5,876 nt of DNA from contig RPPU01000313.1 in assembly GCA_003819975.1 (NCBI GenBank), forward strand, positions 1-5,876. Reading direction: 5' to 3'. Below are positions 1 through 5,876 of the stretch, in pieces. Each line of letters starts with the position of its first letter. The stretch's first letter is position 1. This DNA is from Desulfobacteraceae bacterium (GTDB lineage: Bacteria; Desulfobacterota; DSM-4660; Desulfatiglandales; HGW-15). Under the pieces are notes generated by a model. It saw only the letters and a program-made list of their open reading frames with translations. It had not been told where the DNA came from and ran no database searches. The position numbers and the translations under genes are program-made.

Positions 1-3000
1 CCAAAAAGAAACTCGGCGAAATAACGAAGCGGTTCGATGCTCTTAAGATTAAAACAGTGGTTGCGGTCAGCCGGGTCAAAATAGCTTCGAAGGTGACCCC
101 GGAGGTCCTTAGAGAATTATACCGAAATCTGGACAGGAAAACCAAGCGAGCCGGGAATCTGATAGTGGAATTTGCGCGCAAACCCGGAACCGATTATTAT
201 GTTCCCAGTTTTTTTGCGGCACGCGACGGTTTGTCCTTTGCGCAAGCCGAGAAAACCCTGAAAAAGCAAGGCGGGATTGCCGGTATTGATTCCTCAGAGA
301 AAGGAGAGAAGGAATATGTATTTTCTGAAGAAGCTCTCTTCGATATCCGGGAAGTCGAACACGCAATCAAACAATTTGCGGATTCCATTGCCTTCCCGCA
401 TGCGCAGTTTTTAGGGTATGGCGAAAAAGGCGAAAAGACGCCCTATTTCTGGCTGGGTTATCGCCTCGGACGGAAATCGAAAAAGATATCGTCTCATTTT
501 TTCGAGTCTGTACGGAGCCCGAGGTAAAAAGGTGCTAAAAATATTGAAACGCATTTTTTTTGAAAGGAGAGTGTAGCGATGAACAAATTTACAGTCAATA
601 AATCGTATATCATCACCGTGATGCTGCTTTGGATTGGGGTTTCATTCGCATACGGCGGCGACAAAAACCCGAAGTTTTATATTTTCACGAACGAACCGGC
701 GATTGAGACGTTTAAAAACGCCTATCCGGAAGCGGAGGAGTTTTACGATTCGGACGTCAAGTTGGTTTTTGTGGCTGCGGCGGATTATTCCAAACCGGAA
801 AAATATCAGGTCCGCGTTCAGCTGCAGAACAACAATGGAATAAAGATATATGATGAACAACAGGAATTGAACCCAAAATATCATAAAACCGATCCTTTGC
901 TTTATTATACGCTTTTCCTGGAAAAAAGCCTTAAGAGTAAATTGGCGGACGGCATGGTGACGGCTCGATTGTACGTGGACGGCAGGCCTTATGAGGCCAA
1001 ACAGTTGAAATACAATCCGGAAAACATCGTGAATAAGAATTATAACCAGGTTATCGTTCTGCCTTTTTACTGTACCGGAGACCGGATTTGGGATTTTAAA
1101 GCCAAAAACGAGATCCTAAGCACTTTTGCGGACGCCTTTCACGGTGAAATAAAAAGGATTATTCCCGCGACCATGCCTCCGGATGTTGCCAAACAAAAGG
1201 TCATGGGTCTGAATCTTAAAAAATGTTTTAAAGATCCGGCCTGTCTCCGAAATCTAAGGGATGTTTTCGGGGAAGGATTGTTCATCACAGGCGATATGGC
1301 CGTGCCCGTGTATAATTTTCATGGCTCTTACAGTGAAGTCAGTTTGGAGATTCTGGTTGTGAACAGCAAAACATGGGAAACGAGGAAATTCGCCCATGTC
1401 TTCATGCCGACGACCATGCTGGCCCCCGAAGCGATGAAGATTCTGATTCAAAAAATCCTTTATCAACAGGGGTTGTTGGCTTATGTAAGAGGTCTGTAGC
1501 CGAACTTATTAATGGATTAGGACAACCATTCAGGCAAATGGGCTGCAGCTCTCTAAAAAACGCGACGCCGGGATCGATTGGCGACCATTTTTATGATCGG
1601 GGAACTTGCTTTTCGATGCCGACAACAATGGATAATCCGTATACGCATCGATACAAGGTTGAGGAAGCATGAGTGTTATGAAAAAAATTAAAATCGGATC
1701 GATCGTTTTTTTCATCATTTCGTTTTTTTGTTTTTCGGGCAGTTTATGCAGCATCAATAAGGAACAAGAGCCGTCCAAGATTCAATTCGATCAAGAGTCG
1801 GTTGACGGTCATGACGGCTCCAAACACGATGTCGTTTCAAAACGGGAGAGCAAACCTTCTTTGCTTCACCGGTTGCTCGTTCGCCCATTAACCGCCATTT
1901 CGGCACTCATCGGTGTTTTTCTCAGTTTGATTGTCTTGGGTTTCATAAAGCGAAAAGCCGATAAATGTCCGCGATGCGGAAAGCTGGTCCATAATGAATA
2001 TGGAAACAGTTATAAAAGCGCCTTTTGTCCGCATTGCGGATTTAGACGGACATAAAGCGTATCGGATAAAAATAATGCAAAAAAAGGTGACATAACAAGG
2101 CCCTCATTTACCCACATGATCGAAACGGCTCCTAGGGGCCGGGTCAAGTGCCGGACCTGCAAACAAGCCATATTAAAAGGCGTTTTGCGGTTTGCCGAAG
2201 AGACGGAAAACGCGTTTGATCCGGAAGAAACTCGAGGCTTTCGGCGTTCCGGGTCTCACGGATTTTGCGGGAGCCGGATCCATCCGGGCGACAAGGATGC
2301 TTCGAGATGTTCGGCCGGCAACATAATCCGGCCCAGTTTTTCGATGGTGCGCCCGACATCTGTTTCCAAAAAAAGCCAAGGCGGTTTTGTTTTTTGGGAA
2401 CCGGAACGAAAAAACGATTTAAACCATTAGGACAACGCTTGGCGGGACGATAAAATCTCCGTTGTTCACGGAAGGCGTAAGTGCGCGTCAATGAATTCCA
2501 AGTTTAGAAAGGATAGTCAAATGAAAATAAAACAATCTTTCGTTGCCTGCGAAGAGAAACATGATATTATTGTCGATACGGAAGAACAATGCGTTATTTT
2601 AAAAATTAACAATCGCACCATTACCAAGGATTATGGAGAAATGCACGATTTGGCGGAGCTATATAAAGATGCAATCTATGGTTGTGTCGGCAATGACTTT
2701 GAAGATATCCGCACACAATCCGGTGAGCCTTTTGCTTTTTTAGACATTAATTCCCTTATTGCCGATTCCGTTAAAAAAGAAAATAATATTGCGCAATCGA
2801 CCGCTTCTCCTTTAATTAAAAATTCCAGATGGAATAATATAAAACAACAAGTAGATAAGCTTATTGATGAAACGACCTTGATAGTCCGAAACTTAAGCTT
2901 TTTAATAAAAAATATAACACTAAAGTAACCTATGATACTTTAAAATCGGGTTTTGAATATATCATTGAAATATTAAGAGGCAAAAAGCCGATATCCGGCG

Positions 3001-5876
3001 AACCGGTTTTGGGCTCATCGAAATTCGGAGGGAAAGCGCATTTCCCCGAAAATTTCGCCTGTCCTTCAAGTCATGCTCTTATTGCACAAATATGTCTCGG
3101 CGATGTAAAAACGTTGGATCCGTTTGATGTATTGCCCAATACCGGGTATTTATATTTTTTTTCGGATTTGGATCATAAATCCAATTTACTTCTTTATGCT
3201 TCAAATGGCGCCGATGCCTTGAGAGTGTTCCATTCCGACAAATCCTTAAATAGTGAGTATCCGGAGTTTCCTTTGAGTTTTAATCCCAATTTTTATTTCG
3301 ATCCCGGATGTTCCGATATTTTTGCCGTTGTCGATCTTATCAAAGCTCTTCCCAAAAAACTGATATCAGGAATAAATAAATTAATCGGCAATTCAAATAA
3401 AACGCTTCCGAAACCTAATGGGGATCGTTTTTTCGGAAAACCGACGGATTATCAATCGAAAGGGTTGGAAGATGCGATTGGAGACAACTTGTTGCTGCAA
3501 TTTAACGATGGTGGAGATGGAAATTATCTTATAGCCATGGACATGAATAAACTTAGAAAAGCTGATTTTTCCGAAGTGGAGTACTTTTGGATCGGAACAT
3601 AAGATATATTCGATGAGAAGATAAGATTTTTCGGGAAGTGCTTTACGGATATATTTTCGAGCAATAGACGGCGGCGGTGTACCCGGGAAAATGCGTTTTA
3701 AGCGATGGATAGAAAAAAATGTTTAAAAAAATCGCCTGGTTTGGCGCAACGCTCGTTTATTTTTTCGTTTATTTATTTGCGACGATCGCCTTCAGCCATC
3801 AATTGGAACGGGATATTAACATTTGTCTGAGCATTATCGGCTTTATCGTTTTTATTGCGCTTTTAATGCGTACATTTTATATATTCGCGGATTGGGGGAT
3901 GTTGGCCGGTAGATATCCGTTCGATGGTTCTCCGGCAATCGGCAACGTAATCATTACCCGTTCGCAAGTTAATAATATGTTTTTCGAGAATTTTAGAATA
4001 AAACCTTACGTCAACGGCTTTGACCTGTCGCCGCGCTTTCCTTATCGTTTTTTATTCAGACCGATATTCGTCCCGTACTCCGCAATCGAATACCATATGG
4101 CTGAAAACAATATGTTGGCAAACGATTCCGATGCTGTTCTCTATGGATATAATCTGATGGTGGAACTGAAGATAAAGAGCTGCCCGACGTTTCATTTAGC
4201 CGTATCCGCGCGGGACGCAAAAGCATTAATGCGCTATCATAAAATTTACGCGGATGGAAGAAATGAAGGAAGCGCGAATGAAGACCTATTTTTGACAGGA
4301 TTAACGGGATTAACAGAGGCAAGAGATTAAGAGATTTGACGGGATTAACGGGATTAACAAGGGCAAGAGGTTAAGAGAACAGAAAATAAATCCTGTTAAT
4401 CCTGTCTAAATTCTTCCTCTTCCGTAATGAATTCAAAAATCAATATCAGCAGAAAGAAAGGAGAGTTTATGAAACGTTTCGAATTATTAGATGGCCATTC
4501 CAATAAGTTTTGGGCAATCGAGGTCGTTGGGAACGAGTTGACCGTGCGCTTCGGAAAGATCGGTACCAACGGCCAAACCAAGACCAAAAGTTTTGCCGAC
4601 AACGGCAAGGCGTTGGCCGAACAAGAAAAGCTGATCAGGGAAAAAACAGGCAAGGGGTATCGAGAAGTTTCCGGACCTAATGCGGTTTTAGACGACTATG
4701 AAAAGTATTACGGTTGGCGGCCCTCGGAGGAATTGTCGGACCTGTCGGACCTGTCGGAAAAAGTGGAAGTCCTCGAAATGGGACGCGATGTGAGTATGAC
4801 AAACGACGATATTAAGATCAATCCCGATAACTTAAAGAAAACACCCGAGGAAATAGGGGAGGAGATCGGGCGAGGCGGTATTTCGGAACAGGAAATGATC
4901 GACCTGGTGGATATTGGGGCGTTGGAATGCGACCATTGTTTTATCAGTACCCTGCCCAATGAACAACATTGCGCCGCGGTGTTTCATTGCGATCATGAGA
5001 TGATGGAAAAGCGAATTTATTAACCGGTTATGCCATATTGTTCTTATTTGCATCGATGAATATCCCTGCAATTGGAAAAACTTTAAACGAATCAAATATA
5101 AAAAGGAGAACTTCATATGTATAGTAAGGAATGGCATCAAACTCGTCGGGCAAGACTATGTGACGATGAACTTGCAAGACGAACGAATATATTAAATGAA
5201 ATGAACAATGGCGGCCTTGCCGCCCAAAGGATGAGTGGCTCTATTGATAAACTCATACAATTTTACGGAACTTTATCTTATGAAAAACCTCCTCTGGAAC
5301 TCATATACGGCCATCAGGCCGATATGATCCTCGATAAATACCAATTGGGGGAAGGTGGTCTTTTTGCTTTAACCAATTCTCCCGATCGAATCGAAAAATG
5401 CATCATATGTATCGGCTTAAGGCATGGACTTGCCTATGTATTGTCCTCTTTGGTTCATGAGTACTATCATTATGTTCAGGTTCAAAAAATCGGAGCAATC
5501 TATCTTAGAATGCCTGATACTACTCGCGAGTTTCTTTGTAATAAATGGGCCAATGAGGTGTTTCTGAAGTATTTGAAATTTGGCGATACGGCGATCATGT
5601 ATTATATTCTTAATGCAAAGAGCTTTTATAATCCGGATGAAGTAAAAAACGATCGGACGGTTTTGCAGTAAAGAAATATGGTTTATAATGAATTCGGAGA
5701 CAAATGTAAAAGCGCCTTTTGTCCGCATTGCGGATTTAGACGGACATAAAGCGTATCGGATAAAAATAATGCAAAAAAAGGTGACATAACAAGGCCCTCA
5801 TTTACCCACATGATCGAAACGGCCCCTAGGGGCCGGGCCAAGTGCCGGACCTGCAAACAAGCCATATTAAAAGGCG

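Overview
The window reads as one strand of small, mostly uncharacterised genes, all on the + strand. By eye the composition is moderate (roughly 42-46% GC). Most starts have strong Shine-Dalgarno sites such as AAAGGAGA, and two N-terminal signal or anchor sequences are visible. This fits a Gram-negative-type bacterium. The mix of a WGR domain, a PARP-type zinc finger, a YwqG/DUF1963 protein and a CsgG/LpoB-like exported protein suggests an environmental lineage with a large accessory genome, perhaps Desulfobacterota, Spirochaetota or an uncultured relative. The sequence alone does not fix the taxon. I see no rRNA, tRNA, CRISPR array, transposase or integrase.

Layout: (1) 3-527, the 3' part of an unrecognised cytoplasmic protein that enters from outside the window. 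(2) 579-1499, an exported protein with a LpoB/CsgG/TolB-like C-terminal region. (3) 1669-2055, a two-membrane-segment protein ending in a four-cysteine zinc ribbon. (4) 2116-2430, the start of a PARP-type zinc finger protein that loses family resemblance after about 36 codons and looks decayed. (5) 2521-3602, a DUF1963/YwqG-type protein split into two frames by a one-base frameshift at an A6 run. (6) 3719-4330, a small two-TM protein whose last codons lie inside an intergenic repeat element. (7) 4291-4406, that element: two tandem 44-bp units plus an inverted arm, able to form an 18-bp stem. (8) 4469-5023, a WGR-domain protein with a Cys/His-rich tail. (9) 5117-5671, a small HExxH putative metallopeptidase. 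(10) 5678-5876, a remnant of a second zinc-ribbon gene followed by the start of a second PARP-type zinc finger gene.

The most striking structural feature is a 170-bp direct repeat, 2013-2182 and 5707-5876, identical at 168 of 170 positions and cut off by the window end. It carries the tail of the zinc-ribbon gene, a spacer, and the first codons of the PARP-type zinc finger gene. Just upstream the two copies are still homologous but only about 70% identical. The locus therefore looks like paralogous cassettes rearranged by recombination, with copy 2 the likelier intact zinc-finger gene and copy 1 the damaged one. The 3.7 kb between the copies holds the DUF1963, two-TM, WGR and HExxH genes.

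Functionally, two DNA-break-sensing modules of eukaryotic PARPs (WGR and PARP-type zinc finger) occur here as separate small proteins with no visible ADP-ribosyltransferase domain. They sit beside a putative metallopeptidase and a YwqG-like protein. Whether they form one system is inference; most products cannot be assigned a biochemical function from sequence alone.
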